From Acinetobacter soli (GTDB lineage Bacteria > Pseudomonadota > Gammaproteobacteria > Pseudomonadales > Moraxellaceae): a stretch of 64,000 nucleotides of DNA. The DNA lies in the NCBI RefSeq assembly GCF_000760595.1, contig NZ_BBNM01000002.1, forward strand, positions 310,001 to 374,000. The letters run 5' to 3'. Of the stretch, positions 26,242 through 35,497 are shown piece by piece. Position 1 is the first letter of the stretch. The number at the start of each line of letters is the position of its first letter. Below the pieces are notes generated by a model. It was not told the origin of the DNA and did no database searches. It saw nothing but the letters and a program-made list of their open reading frames with translations. The position numbers were made by a program, and so were the translations under genes.

Positions 26242-28065
26242 TTAACGCTGCGCTTCAAAAGCATGAACCTGTTGCAAAAGTTCATTTTTACTAAAGGCAC
26301 CAGTCAATCTAAGGCCGCGAATTTCTTTATGCTGACGATCTAAAAACACATAAGTGGGTGGCCCTAAAATTTCCCATTGATTCAGCAATTGCTGATGAGA
26401 GGCATCATAACGGCTTAAATCCAGCTTGATCAGATAATACGGCTGAAGAGCGGTCTGTACCTCGGCATCTTTTAAAATACGATGCTCGATCGGCTGACAC
26501 GCCACACACCAGTCGGCATACACATCAATAATCACGGCTTGATTGGCAGGCGCATTTTGCAAGAGCTTCTGAAAGTCTTCAGCCGTATTTGCCACATGCC
26601 ATGTATTGCTTGAGGCCTGTGTATCGGTGAGCCAACGCTGCGTATGTTGATACTGATCATAGGCGACAAACGGAATCACCAGCAGCAACAGCACCATATA
26701 CAGCCACTTTAACTGGTCGCGATACTTTACGAGTCGATACACCGCGTAGATGATAAATCCGAGGCCTAACACTAAACTCAACAGCTGAATGATGACATCT
26801 GGTAACAAGGGACGAATAAAGTAGATCGCCAGCGCCAGCATAATAAAGGCAAAGATCACCTTGATCTGGTTCATCCAGTCGCCGGCTTTTGGCAAAATTT
26901 TGGTGCCTAAAAAGGTGGCAATTAACAGCGGAATGCCCATACCAAAGCCTAGACAGAACAGCAACAACGCGCCGCGAAGCTGGTCTTGGGTTTGGGCAAT
27001 AAAGAGTAAGGTGCCGGCCAACGGTGCCGTCATGCAAGGCCCCACCAACAGGGCAGAAATAATGCCCATCACGGCTGCCCCCACAAGGGTACCGCCTTGT
27101 TGTACCGATTGAATCCGATCTAACTTGTTGGTCAGTGCTTGTGGTAATTTCAGCTCAAACAAGCCAAATAAATTTAAGGCAAACACCACAAACAACAGGC
27201 TAAAACCAATAATGGTGGCCGGTTGCTGTAACCAGCGCTGAAAATTCAGACCCGCAGAAGATGCAATCAATCCCAGTACTGCATACACAGCCGCCATACT
27301 TACCACAAAGGTCAATGCCACAGCCCATGCTTTGAGACCCTTACTTTCGCGCACAATCAAGGAGGTCAAAATTGGCAACATCGGTAGTGAACATGGTGTA
27401 AATGCAAGTAAGGCCCCCAAGCCCATAAACAACAAAACGGTATAGCCGAGTGAATGCTGTTCAAGTTGCGATGTCCATGCCTGATCTTGTGCCACTGGCG
27501 CTGTGCTTGTGAGTTTGGTTGGTGTGGCCGTATCTGCTGCTGTGGCGGTGGTTTCATTTTTTGCAGATGAAAGTCCTGCAAGATCGGTCAGGCGTTTGGG
27601 TGCATTCGCAGTTGTATTTTGCGCATTGATCAGACCATCAGCATCGGTTTCAAAATCGAAGGTCTGTGGAGGGTAGCAAATCCGGTCTTTGGCACAGCCC
27701 TGCCACGTCACTTGATAGTGCTGTGAAGGTTGAGTGCGAATCGAAAAATGCACCTGATCATAATAAACTTTGGTGTGACCAAAGTTGTCATCGAACTGGT
27801 CAATCGCCTTCGGTAGTTTCAAGCTGAGCGGTTGATTACCTTGGCGTACCTCAAATTTGTGCTGGTATAAATAATAATTTGGCTGAATATTCCATGACAA
27901 TTCAGCCTGATCTTGAGAGGTCGATTCGACATTAAACGAAAATGCCTGCTCGGGAGACAGTAATCCTTCAGCAGCCTGCGCATGTTGCACAAGCATAAAG
28001 ATCAAGACAATCCATGCACCCAAGCTCGCGGCAATGCTGTTTTGTAGTCGAATCGACATCTGCAT
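26242..28065 (-). CDS. dsbD: Thiol:disulfide interchange protein DsbD
   Basis: An inner-membrane protein of 607 residues that carries electrons from cytoplasmic thioredoxin to the periplasm to keep DsbC-type isomerases reduced. The three redox modules are visible: an N-terminal periplasmic domain with a signal peptide and the pair in CAKDRICYPP; a membrane domain with Cys in FTPCSLPML and GPCMTAPLAG; and a C-terminal thioredoxin domain with C520-V-A-C523. A Thr/Ala-rich linker joins the first two parts. The first of two in-frame ATGs (28065, 28059) is reported. The opposing oxidase-side gene dsbB is at 42095-42607. Confidence 0.95.
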   Translation of the reverse strand: MQMSIRLQNSIAASLGAWIVLIFMLVQHAQAAEGLLSPEQAFSFNVESTSQDQAELSWNIQPNYYLYQHKFEVRQGNQPLSLKLPKAIDQFDDNFGHTKVYYDQVHFSIRTQPSQHYQVTWQGCAKDRICYPPQTFDFETDADGLINAQNTTANAPKRLTDLAGLSSAKNETTATAADTATPTKLTSTAPVAQDQAWTSQLEQHSLGYTVLLFMGLGALLAFTPCSLPMLPILTSLIVRESKGLKAWAVALTFVVSMAAVYAVLGLIASSAGLNFQRWLQQPATIIGFSLLFVVFALNLFGLFELKLPQALTNKLDRIQSVQQGGTLVGAAVMGIISALLVGPCMTAPLAGTLLFIAQTQDQLRGALLLFCLGFGMGIPLLIATFLGTKILPKAGDWMNQIKVIFAFIMLALAIYFIRPLLPDVIIQLLSLVLGLGFIIYAVYRLVKYRDQLKWLYMVLLLLVIPFVAYDQYQHTQRWLTDTQASSNTWHVANTAEDFQKLLQNAPANQAVIIDVYADWCVACQPIEHRILKDAEVQTALQPYYLIKLDLSRYDASHQQLLNQWEILGPPTYVFLDRQHKEIRGLRLTGAFSKNELLQQVHAFEAQR

Positions 28066-28086
28066 AAATATTTTTACACCTTAGAT

Positions 28087-28854
28087 TTAAAACAGGTAAG
28101 ACACACCAAAACCACCGGTGTAACCGCGATCATTACCATTGAGCTGCACACCAACGCTGGCATCAAACTGGGTACGATCATTCAGTGCATAAATCACACC
28201 GGTACCTAGACCATATTCATAATCTTGACTTTCGGCTTTACGATACACAAACTCGGAAAACCCTGACCATTTGCCCCCAAACTTATAGCCCAGTGTCGGT
28301 ACTGCAGTGACCGCCCAGTTGCTGTTTTGAACTTCGTAAAACATGCTGATCGAAGTTTCAAGTAAGTCACTGTAATCGTAGGCAACGGTCGAGCCTAGGC
28401 TATAAATATCATCATGTGCAGAAAACTCGTCATTGCCTGTAGCAATCACGGCCTGAGCCAATACTGCCATCGTGAGTCGGTCATCGTTCAGATCAATGGC
28501 TTTTTTCAAACCCACACTGATATCGCCCAAACCATGGGTTTCATTTTTAACGCCTGCACGTTTGTACTGCGACCAAAATGGCCCCTGCCAGCCCAATTGC
28601 AATTCTAAATCTTGCGTCAAACCGGTTCGTAAAAGCACGTCCCCATTGACGGTGGTCACGCGTTCTTTAGCCCCATCGACATTGGCTTCGGTGTAAGAGA
28701 CCGATGGAAGTCCCTGCTCCCATGCCAATTTCCCCACTGGCGTTATACCAGTCCCAAAGCCGGTTCCGGGACGATCAAATGAAAATTCAGCCGCAAAACT
28801 ACTAATGCTGGCCGTTGTACCCAATATAAAAACCAATGTTTGTAATTTTTTCAT
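28087..28854 (-). CDS. Outer-membrane beta-barrel protein (phenol-degradation MetA-like family)
   Basis: A 255-residue protein with a signal peptide (cut after SSFA, before AEFSF) and a body of alternating amphipathic strands that ends in an aromatic residue (YLF), the outer-membrane targeting signature. The pattern FDRPGTGFGTGITPVGKLAWEQGLPS resembles the MetA-pathway phenol-degradation putative transporter family (PF13557). The family name is historical, and a role in phenol use is not implied. It lies 21 bp upstream of dsbD in the same direction and may be co-transcribed. Confidence 0.8.
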   Translation of the reverse strand: MKKLQTLVFILGTTASISSFAAEFSFDRPGTGFGTGITPVGKLAWEQGLPSVSYTEANVDGAKERVTTVNGDVLLRTGLTQDLELQLGWQGPFWSQYKRAGVKNETHGLGDISVGLKKAIDLNDDRLTMAVLAQAVIATGNDEFSAHDDIYSLGSTVAYDYSDLLETSISMFYEVQNSNWAVTAVPTLGYKFGGKWSGFSEFVYRKAESQDYEYGLGTGVIYALNDRTQFDASVGVQLNGNDRGYTGGFGVSYLF

Positions 28855-28870
28855 CGTTTTACCCTGTGTT

Positions 28871-29413
28871 TTAAGTCAATTCTTTTGACATTTTGGCGCC
28901 ATGTTGACGCAGTAACTCCAATGTCTGTTTTTCTTCTGTTAATGCTTCAGACCAGTCAATTTCGTCGTAGTCACAATCAAAAAATAAATCACTGATCGAT
29001 GACAAGATCGTCAGACCTTCTTCATCACGCGTATTCGGATCAACCTTCTCTTCAAGCAGACGCTGTACCACCGGGACACACGCTGAGCTTGCCGCATCCC
29101 ATAGCGGACCATAGAGCTCCTCTGCATCCCACAAATGTAGATTGGCTTTGGCCTGAATCAGTTCTTCTAAAATATCAAGATGCACTTGAAGCTGTTGCTT
29201 CTTTTGCTCTTCAGTGAGTGGTTCACCCGATTCATAGGCTTCGCATACATTTTCCCACCACTGAAACAAGCCGTCACACAGAATCGAAATTGGCGGGCCT
29301 TTTTCAAGATCGATGAAATTCGGATCGAGACCTGATGCTAACAGGCGTTTAACCTGTTCAAGGTCTAATTCTTCGATGGCCTGAACAAAGGCTTTTTGTT
29401 GGTCTGTTAACAT
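28871..29413 (-). CDS. Ankyrin-repeat protein
   Basis: A 180-residue acidic cytoplasmic protein with ankyrin-type repeats: AIEELDLEQVKRLLASGLDPN near the N-terminus, a second degenerate repeat around ILEELIQAKANLHLWD, and a third in VVQRLLEEKVDPNTRDEEGLT. Ankyrin repeats bind other proteins; the partner is unknown. I chose the ATG at 29413 because GTGAG lies 6 nt upstream; another ATG at 29419 adds two residues. It is 16 bp before the barrel-protein gene, so the three genes down to dsbD may form a unit. Confidence 0.8.
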   Translation of the reverse strand: MLTDQQKAFVQAIEELDLEQVKRLLASGLDPNFIDLEKGPPISILCDGLFQWWENVCEAYESGEPLTEEQKKQQLQVHLDILEELIQAKANLHLWDAEELYGPLWDAASSACVPVVQRLLEEKVDPNTRDEEGLTILSSISDLFFDCDYDEIDWSEALTEEKQTLELLRQHGAKMSKELT

Positions 29414-29553
29414 GAGCATCTCACAAAGCTAAAGAGTATAAAAAAAGGTTTGCTGTTATTTTTTCATTTATTAGATACGAATTAAAGCATACTCAGAAAA
29501 ATACTACTGTTGAATCGTGTAGTCGTCCAATCATACCTGTAAATTGTGATGAC

Positions 29554-29582
29554 ATAAAAAAAGCCCTTTCGGGCTTTTTTTG
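29554..29582 (-). terminator. Intrinsic terminator of hpf
   Basis: Stem AAGCCC/GGGCTT (29561-29566, 29571-29576) with loop TTTC, flanked by A- and T-runs on both sides. It lies 10 nt after the hpf stop. Confidence 0.92.
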
Positions 29583-29591
29583 ATGACTGAC

Positions 29592-29939
29592 TTATTCTTC
29601 GTCAGCAAATTCAACTCGACCACCACGTGTCGGCTCAAGTTTTTCAAAGGTATGTTCAAGATTACGTTTCAGTTTATCAATCGCACCATGAATTGATAGA
29701 TCGACATTTCTTGCTTTATGGCTCACCGCAATTGGCTTTAAACCTGCCGGGCGCGCTTCGATTAAACAGCGAATGTCTTCATCACCACGTTTTTCACCGT
29801 TTTCATCGCTCAGATGAACCGAAAAATGGGTAATGCGTTCTGAATGACGTTGAAATTCTTTAGAAAGTTCTGCACGAACATAATCAATTAAACGTTCACT
29901 ACTTTGGATGTGTTTATCTGTGCGGATTTCAATATTCAT
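29592..29939 (-). CDS. HPF/RaiA-family ribosome hibernation factor
   Basis: A 115-residue protein of the short HPF/RaiA (sigma-54 modulation) family, which binds the 30S decoding centre and silences ribosomes in stationary phase. It starts MNIEIRTDKHIQSSERLIDYV, and shows the basic pattern KARNVDLSIHGAIDKLKRNLEHTFEKL of the second half. Length and motifs fit the stand-alone form without the dimerisation tail of long HPF. It is transcribed alone. Whether it promotes 100S dimers or only inactivates 70S cannot be told. Confidence 0.85.
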   Translation of the reverse strand: MNIEIRTDKHIQSSERLIDYVRAELSKEFQRHSERITHFSVHLSDENGEKRGDEDIRCLIEARPAGLKPIAVSHKARNVDLSIHGAIDKLKRNLEHTFEKLEPTRGGRVEFADEE

Positions 29940-30192
29940 AATCCCATCCTCTTTATATCTGTAATTCTATATAACAATCTATGCAAAACTTAATTGGCAC
30001 GTTTTGAGCATGCTTTAATTTGGTGCTGTTGTATATCAACATTGTGTAATGGCTTGTTATCTCCTTTTATCCATCTGTGAGATGTTGTTTTTGGGTCTTT
30101 GAAGATCTTCTCTAACTTCAATATCCGTCTATACTCAAAAATATGCAAGCTGATTTTTTTATTTTTTTCGTCATTTTGATCAAAAAGGATGC

Positions 30193-31170
30193 ATGATTGT
30201 GACCGCGTCGTATTTAAGAGGCCAAGACCTCATCGAGCAACTGAACACTACCCCCTACTCTCGCGACTTAATCGGTTATCATGGCCAGCCACCGCATGCC
30301 AACTGGCCCAATCAAGCCAAAATTGCCGTCCAGTTCGTACTCAACTACGAAGAAGGCGGTGAAAACCATATTGAGCATGGCGATGCCGGTTCAGAGCAGT
30401 TTTTATCAGACATTATTGGTGCAGCAAGCTTCCCGTCCAAACATATGTCGATGGATTCGATGTACGAATATGGTGCACGTGCAGGCTTTTGGCGGATTCA
30501 TCAGGAATTTCAAAAACGTGGCCTACCCATGACCATTTTTGGTGTGGGTATGGCTTTGGCGCGTCATCCGCATATTGTAGACGCGATTAAAAACAGTCCT
30601 TACGATGTGGTTTCTCATGGGCAGCGCTGGATTCATTATCAAGATATGGATCTTGAGACTGAGCGCATGTATATGGATCAGGCACTCTCTGTATTAGAAG
30701 CGCTCTTTGGCGAAACACCCATCGGTTGGTATACCGGACGCGATAGCCCCAATACGCGTCAGCTCTTGGCGGAGTTCCCACAGATTCAATACGATTGTGA
30801 CTATTATGGCGATGATCTGCCGTTTTGGACCACGCTGACCCAACCCGATGGCAGCACCCGACCGCACTTAATTATCCCTTACACGCTTGAATCGAACGAC
30901 ATGAAATTCTGCTCACCGGGTGGCTTTAACAGTGGCGAGCAGTTTTTTCAGTATCTCAAAGATGCCTTTGATGTGCTCTATGCCGAAGGTGAAACTGCAC
31001 CAAAAATGCTCTCTATCGGCATGCATTGCCGCATTTTAGGTCGTCCTGGACGCTTCAAGGCATTACAACGCTTTTTAGATTATGTGCAGTCACATGATCG
31101 AGTGTGGATCTGTCGCCGTAACGATATCGCCAAACACTGGTATACGCAGCATCCTTATCAGGCACCTTAA
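30193..31170 (+). CDS. puuE: Allantoinase PuuE
   Basis: A 325-residue protein of the polysaccharide-deacetylase (NodB-like) fold, in the PuuE group of allantoinases that are unrelated to the amidohydrolase type. It opens allantoin to allantoate. Seen are YHGQPPHANWPNQAKIAVQF, NHIEHGD, VSHGQRWIHYQ and IGMHCRILGRPGRF. AAGGA lies 4 nt before the ATG. It begins a purine-breakdown cluster (uraD, uraH, hpxO, alc and allA follow), which supports the assignment. The gap of about 250 bp before it must hold the promoter. Confidence 0.93.
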   Translation: MIVTASYLRGQDLIEQLNTTPYSRDLIGYHGQPPHANWPNQAKIAVQFVLNYEEGGENHIEHGDAGSEQFLSDIIGAASFPSKHMSMDSMYEYGARAGFWRIHQEFQKRGLPMTIFGVGMALARHPHIVDAIKNSPYDVVSHGQRWIHYQDMDLETERMYMDQALSVLEALFGETPIGWYTGRDSPNTRQLLAEFPQIQYDCDYYGDDLPFWTTLTQPDGSTRPHLIIPYTLESNDMKFCSPGGFNSGEQFFQYLKDAFDVLYAEGETAPKMLSIGMHCRILGRPGRFKALQRFLDYVQSHDRVWICRRNDIAKHWYTQHPYQAP

Positions 31171-31298
31171 AGCGCCTGAAAACATATCTAAATAGACATC
31201 ATCATTAAATAGATATCTCCATTATTTCGCTTTGGAGATATCTATTCCCAGTGGCATTGTAATTGCTCCATAATCAGGAAGTACCTTTTTGCATATGG

Positions 31299-31811
31299 AT
31301 GAAAACAGTGCGTTTTTCTGAATTTAATGCTGCGCCGATCGACGATGCAAAGACCGTGTTGCATGCATGTGTACATATTCCATCATGGACTCAGACACTA
31401 AGCCAACAGCGTCCCTATTCATCTCGTGATGAGCTACTGAGCACCGCGGCAAATCAAGCCGAACGCTGGACGTGGCAAGATATTGAAGCAGCGCTGGCGA
31501 CGCATCCGCGTATCGGTGAAAAGAAAGCCAAGCAAGCGTTGACTGAGCGCGAAGCTGCATTTTCTGATGCAGAGCAATCGGGGGTAAAGCAAGATGAAAC
31601 CACGCAACGCGCACTTTTTGAAGGCAATATGGCCTATGAAGAAAAGTTTGGTTTTATTTTCTTGATCAAAGCCGCAGGTTTGAGCAGTGACCAAATGCTC
31701 AGTGCATTGAACCAGCGTTTGTCGCATGATATCGACACCGAAAAACAAATCGTGCATGAACAGCTTGCAGCGATTGCCCTTTTAAGACTTTCTCAAGGAA
31801 TTGAGCCATGA
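31299..31811 (+). CDS. uraD: OHCU decarboxylase
   Basis: 2-oxo-4-hydroxy-4-carboxy-5-ureidoimidazoline decarboxylase, which completes S-allantoin formation after urate oxidation. It has 170 residues from the ATG at 31299 (MKTVRFSEFNAAP). Family motifs are visible: RPYSSRDELL, LATHPRIGEKKA (His of the active site) and EEKFGFIFLIKAAG. No good ribosome-binding site is visible for this start, and a TTG at 31263 could extend it by 12 residues; I prefer the ATG by family fit. The stop overlaps the uraH start by 4 nt, so the two are translationally coupled. Confidence 0.9.
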   Translation: MKTVRFSEFNAAPIDDAKTVLHACVHIPSWTQTLSQQRPYSSRDELLSTAANQAERWTWQDIEAALATHPRIGEKKAKQALTEREAAFSDAEQSGVKQDETTQRALFEGNMAYEEKFGFIFLIKAAGLSSDQMLSALNQRLSHDIDTEKQIVHEQLAAIALLRLSQGIEP

Positions 31812-32131
31812 TCAGCACGCATATTTTAGATACGCATCTGGGTAAACCCGCGCAAAATGTAGATGTCCGTCTCTACGATGCCACCACACGCACGCTGCTG
31901 GGCCAAGGCCGCACCGACCAAGATGGCCGTTTAAAAGCATTTGGTTTAACGCAAATAAGCGCTGGCGCCTATTTACTCGAATATGATGTAGCCCATTATT
32001 TTGCACAGAAACAGCTCAAGACTTTTTTCCCCAATGTATTGATTCAATTCAATATTGAAAACCCAGAAGAGCATTATCATGTGCCACTTTTAATTAGTCC
32101 TTTTGCTTACTCGACCTATCGTGGCAGCTAA
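31808..32131 (+). CDS. uraH: 5-hydroxyisourate hydrolase
   Basis: A 107-residue transthyretin-like enzyme that opens 5-hydroxyisourate to OHCU. The N-terminal STHILDTHLGKPA and the C-terminal signature ending YSTYRGS are diagnostic and distinguish it from vertebrate transthyretin. The ATG overlaps the uraD stop (ATGA). Confidence 0.95.
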   Translation: MISTHILDTHLGKPAQNVDVRLYDATTRTLLGQGRTDQDGRLKAFGLTQISAGAYLLEYDVAHYFAQKQLKTFFPNVLIQFNIENPEEHYHVPLLISPFAYSTYRGS

Positions 32132-32281
32132 TACAACGCCTTTTTGCGATACGCTCGTTTATCAGTGCCATCATCGCGAGGAACACCTTTAAAACCAGAT
32201 TATTGCAAAGCCAAGGGACTGGCTTTGTATAAACTGCCGAGTTTTAGTGAAAGTTTAAATTCTGCTTTTATTTTAGCCCCG

Positions 32282-32305
32282 GCGCGCTATTATTGACGCG
32301 CTTTT
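32282..32305 (+). terminator. Terminator-like hairpin just before the Tsx-like gene
   Basis: Arms GCGCG (32282-32286) and CGCGC (32297-32301) followed by TTTT, only 15 nt before the start codon of the next gene and next to its ribosome-binding site. It might end the uraDH transcript or act as an attenuator; the stem is short. Confidence 0.4.
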
Positions 32306-32320
32306 ATGGGGATAAAAATT

Positions 32321-33046
32321 ATGAAGCTGACGCAACTGGCCTGTGCCGCATTGATGATGACTGGCAGCGCCGCACTATATGCGAAACCGATCTGGCAAGA
32401 TTTTAGTGTGACAGGACTTTACGGGGAAAATTACGAAGTGGTGGATAAAAAGGAAACCACCATTACGCTTGAATATGCAGCCAAAGTGAAATATGCCGAT
32501 GTGTTCTTTTTTATGGATCGCATGCGTGGCAGCGACGATTATAAAAGTACTTACTTCGAGCTATCACCTCGTTTTAGCTTAGGTGAAATTACTGGGCATT
32601 CCTTTGCCTATGGGCCAATCAAAGATGTGTTGGTGTCGACCACATGGGAAAGCAACAGTGCCAATGGCAATAACTTTGACAACTTCCTTTACGGCTTTGC
32701 GGTCGATTTCAACGTGCCGTACTTTCAGTATTTTGCACTGAACTTTTACCGTGCCAACAACGAAAAAACCGACGATGACTACCAGATGACAGCGGTCTAT
32801 GCGCTGCCATTTAAAGTTGCGCAGGAAGAGTTCTTGGTAGACGGATTCATGGACTGGTCAACCGCTGAAGGCGATCATGCCAGCGAATTAAACTGGACCA
32901 CGCAGTACAAATGGAACGTGGGCAAACATATTTCACCAGACACACGTTTGTATTTAGGTATTGAGCATTCCATCTGGAATAACAAATTTGGCTTAAAAGG
33001 TTTCGACGAGCATAACGTCAGTGCCTTGGTCAAATACCACTTCTAA
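32321..33046 (+). CDS. Tsx-like nucleoside channel / OmpK family porin
   Basis: A 241-residue outer-membrane protein. After a signal peptide (MKLTQLACAALMMTGSAALYA, cut before KPIWQ) the body matches the nucleoside-specific channel-forming Tsx/OmpK family: WQDFSVTGLYGENYEV, SFAYGPIKDVLVSTTWE and FNVPYFQYFALNFYRANN, with an aromatic C-terminal residue (YHF). I chose the ATG at 32321 with GGGGAT 7 nt upstream. Its place inside the purine cluster suggests it admits purines, nucleosides or allantoin through the outer membrane; that is inference from context. Confidence 0.85.
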   Translation: MKLTQLACAALMMTGSAALYAKPIWQDFSVTGLYGENYEVVDKKETTITLEYAAKVKYADVFFFMDRMRGSDDYKSTYFELSPRFSLGEITGHSFAYGPIKDVLVSTTWESNSANGNNFDNFLYGFAVDFNVPYFQYFALNFYRANNEKTDDDYQMTAVYALPFKVAQEEFLVDGFMDWSTAEGDHASELNWTTQYKWNVGKHISPDTRLYLGIEHSIWNNKFGLKGFDEHNVSALVKYHF

Positions 33047-33054
33047 AATATCAA

Positions 33055-33081
33055 CATCGGGATACGCCATGTATCCCGATG
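33055..33081. terminator. Hairpin between convergent Tsx-like gene and hpxO
   Basis: Arms CATCGGGATAC (33055-33065) and GTATCCCGATG (33071-33081), 11 bp with a 5-nt loop. The minus-strand side continues into TTTTAG after a few bases, the plus side lacks a T-run. Confidence 0.6.
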
Positions 33082-33107
33082 CCAACTCATCTAAACCTCT
33101 AAAGACT

Positions 33108-34265
33108 TTAATCCAGCGGATTTCCCACAATATTGCCAATAATGCCATTCATAATGTGCAACCCTTTTTCCTGACGCAATTCTGCATACCATGCATGGGT
33201 CACAGCTTCATCTTTCATATGCGTCACATCACAGCGTTTACGGGCCCGAAGTACCATTTCATTGGCGCGTTGGTTGCGCTTCTCCTGATAACGTTTCAGC
33301 GCGTCTTCTATACTTAAAGTATTGATTTGCAGTGAACGTGCCAGATAAATCGCATCTTCCATCGCCTGACAGCCACCTTGCCCGATATCCGGCGTGGTAC
33401 TGTGCGCAGCATCGCCTACTAAAACCACGCGACCTTTGTAGAATTGTGCAAACGGCTCGATATCACAAATTTCGACCCGATTGGTTTTTTGCGGATCTAA
33501 GCGCTCAATCAGGGTTTGTACTTGCGGACACCAGCCTGAGAAATATCCTTTTAATTGCTCTTTATAAGTAGATCTGTCATTTTCCAGACCCGCAGCTAAT
33601 GGCACATCTAAAAAGAAATAAAAGCGACCATTGGCCACAGGCATGAGTGAAGCACGTTTACCTTCGCCCACATAGGTGGTCCAATGATGTGGACCAGCCA
33701 AATCTTCAGAAATCTCGACCAGACCGTTCCAGTTGACATAACCGGCATAACGGCGCTCGACCTGCTCACCCAAAACGTAAGCACGAGTAATTGAATGCGT
33801 TCCATCAGCGCCCACCAGTATATCGGCATGCGTGCTGCTACCATCGGCAAAGTGGATTTCGACCCCTTGTTCAACTTCTTTCAAGGACATCATGCGCTTA
33901 CCCAAATGAATATCATCGTGTCCAAATTCATCCATTAGCATGGCTTGCAATTCGGCACGAGAAACCGGATAAGGGCGCTGACCCACCTCTTCAATTAAAG
34001 GCTGCAAACTGAATTCGGTCATGACTTCGCTGCTCAGACCATCCACATAAGCCAGATGATCCATCTGCCCGCCGAGTCGCGCAATTTTATCGGCCAAACC
34101 GAGATAATTCAGGCATTTGACGCCATTGGACCAGAGGGAAATGGCAGCACCAACCGGAAGAATTTGCTCCGCTTGCTCATAAATGCGGACTTGGTGACCA
34201 AACTTTTTTAAGGCAATACCTGTCGTTAAGCCGCCCATACCTGCACCAATAATGACCACATTCAT
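33108..34265 (-). CDS. hpxO: FAD-dependent urate hydroxylase
   Basis: A 385-residue flavoprotein monooxygenase that hydroxylates urate to 5-hydroxyisourate using NADH and oxygen, in place of the cofactor-free uricase. The N-terminal FAD dinucleotide motif is [17 protein letters not shown], the second FAD motif is [22 protein letters not shown], and [10 protein letters not shown] lies between. The start has AAGGAG 5-6 nt upstream. It runs opposite to the rest of the cluster and shares the 213-bp region with alc. Confidence 0.94.
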   Translation of the reverse strand: MNVVIIGAGMGGLTTGIALKKFGHQVRIYEQAEQILPVGAAISLWSNGVKCLNYLGLADKIARLGGQMDHLAYVDGLSSEVMTEFSLQPLIEEVGQRPYPVSRAELQAMLMDEFGHDDIHLGKRMMSLKEVEQGVEIHFADGSSTHADILVGADGTHSITRAYVLGEQVERRYAGYVNWNGLVEISEDLAGPHHWTTYVGEGKRASLMPVANGRFYFFLDVPLAAGLENDRSTYKEQLKGYFSGWCPQVQTLIERLDPQKTNRVEICDIEPFAQFYKGRVVLVGDAAHSTTPDIGQGGCQAMEDAIYLARSLQINTLSIEDALKRYQEKRNQRANEMVLRARKRCDVTHMKDEAVTHAWYAELRQEKGLHIMNGIIGNIVGNPLD

Positions 34266-34426
34266 GTGTTACTCCTTATTTTTACGACACTTTTATCTTA
34301 TATTGTCTTAAGCCAAATCCATGCCACGTGTAGGGAAATGCACCAGATTATTAGAATTGGCATATACCCTGCATAACAAAGCACGATGATGATGCATTTT
34401 TGTGTCATTCTGAGTTAAAAAGACAC

Positions 34427-34447
34427 ATCAACTTACGTCAAGTTGAT
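34427..34447. promoter_or_regulatory. Candidate operator between hpxO and alc
   Basis: Inverted repeat with arms ATCAACTT (34427-34434) and AAGTTGAT (34440-34447) around 5 bp. A TATAAC -10-like hexamer is at 34462-34467, so the repeat would cover the -35 position of an alc promoter. The regulator is not in the window. Confidence 0.45.
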
Positions 34448-34478
34448 CTTGATTAATTACTTATAACGGAAATATACA

Positions 34479-35483
34479 ATGGCCACGCTTCTTGCACCAG
34501 CATTTGAACTCCCATCAGCACTACATTCGCTAACCAATCTGGCAGATACCAGAATTGGCGCTCAAATTGTTGAATGTTCAGATGATTTTTTTGCTGAGGC
34601 AAAGCGGATGCTGCAATTTGAAGCACCAATCTTTGTCGAAGACAAGTTTGACGACAACGGAAAATGGATGGATGGATGGGAAACTCGTCGTAAACGTCAT
34701 GCTGGTTATGATTGGTGCATTGTGAAACTTGGTGTTGCAGGCACGATTCAGGCTGTCGATATTGACACCACTTTTTTTACCGGCAATTATCCGGCATCTG
34801 CCTCATTAGAGGGCTGCTATGCACCAAATGGAGACACTGCACACGCAAAGTGGCAACCACTTTTGGGCAATTCGATTTTAGGGCCAAGCCAGCATCATGT
34901 TTTTGATGTGAATCAAGACGGTATTTTCACGCATATTCGACTGAATATTTTTCCAGATGGTGGTGTAGCACGTTTACGTGTCTATGGTGAGGTCCAGATT
35001 CAGACCACAGATACAGACCAAACCTTAGATTTACTGGCGTTACAAAACGGTGGCCGCGTCATTGCCTATAGCGACGCACATTTTGGTCATCCGCGTAATT
35101 TGATTAATCCGGGCCGTGGTGTAAACATGGGTGATGGCTGGGAAACCAAACGTCGCCGTGCACCAGGATTTGACTGGTGTGTACTGGCACTGGGCAAAGC
35201 AGGAAAAATCGACAAAATTGAGATCGATACGGCACACTTTAAAGGGAATTACCCTGCGCAAGTATCAATCCAAGCTATTTATATTGAAAATGCAACCGAC
35301 CCACAGTTAATTCCGCAAAGCATGTTCTGGCCATTCCTTCTAGAAGCGCAAGATATGCAGATGGATCATATCCATGCGTATATCAATGAAATTTTGGCAC
35401 ACGAAAAAATTTCTCATATTCGCGTGAATATGATTCCAGATGGTGGCATTAGCCGTATTCGTCTATGGGGCAAACTGGTCTAA
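34479..35483 (+). CDS. alc: Allantoicase
   Basis: A 334-residue enzyme hydrolysing allantoate to ureidoglycolate and urea. It consists of two similar jelly-roll repeats, each with MDGWETRRKR or MGDGWETKRRR, GYDWC or GFDWC, IDTTFFTGNYPA or IDTAHFKGNYPA, and IRLN-PDGG or IRVNMIPDGG (about residues 20-175 and 195-330). GGAA lies 8 nt before the ATG. The frame ends 14 bp before allA. Confidence 0.96.
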   Translation: MATLLAPAFELPSALHSLTNLADTRIGAQIVECSDDFFAEAKRMLQFEAPIFVEDKFDDNGKWMDGWETRRKRHAGYDWCIVKLGVAGTIQAVDIDTTFFTGNYPASASLEGCYAPNGDTAHAKWQPLLGNSILGPSQHHVFDVNQDGIFTHIRLNIFPDGGVARLRVYGEVQIQTTDTDQTLDLLALQNGGRVIAYSDAHFGHPRNLINPGRGVNMGDGWETKRRRAPGFDWCVLALGKAGKIDKIEIDTAHFKGNYPAQVSIQAIYIENATDPQLIPQSMFWPFLLEAQDMQMDHIHAYINEILAHEKISHIRVNMIPDGGISRIRLWGKLV

Positions 35484-35497
35484 ACCGAGAATTCATT

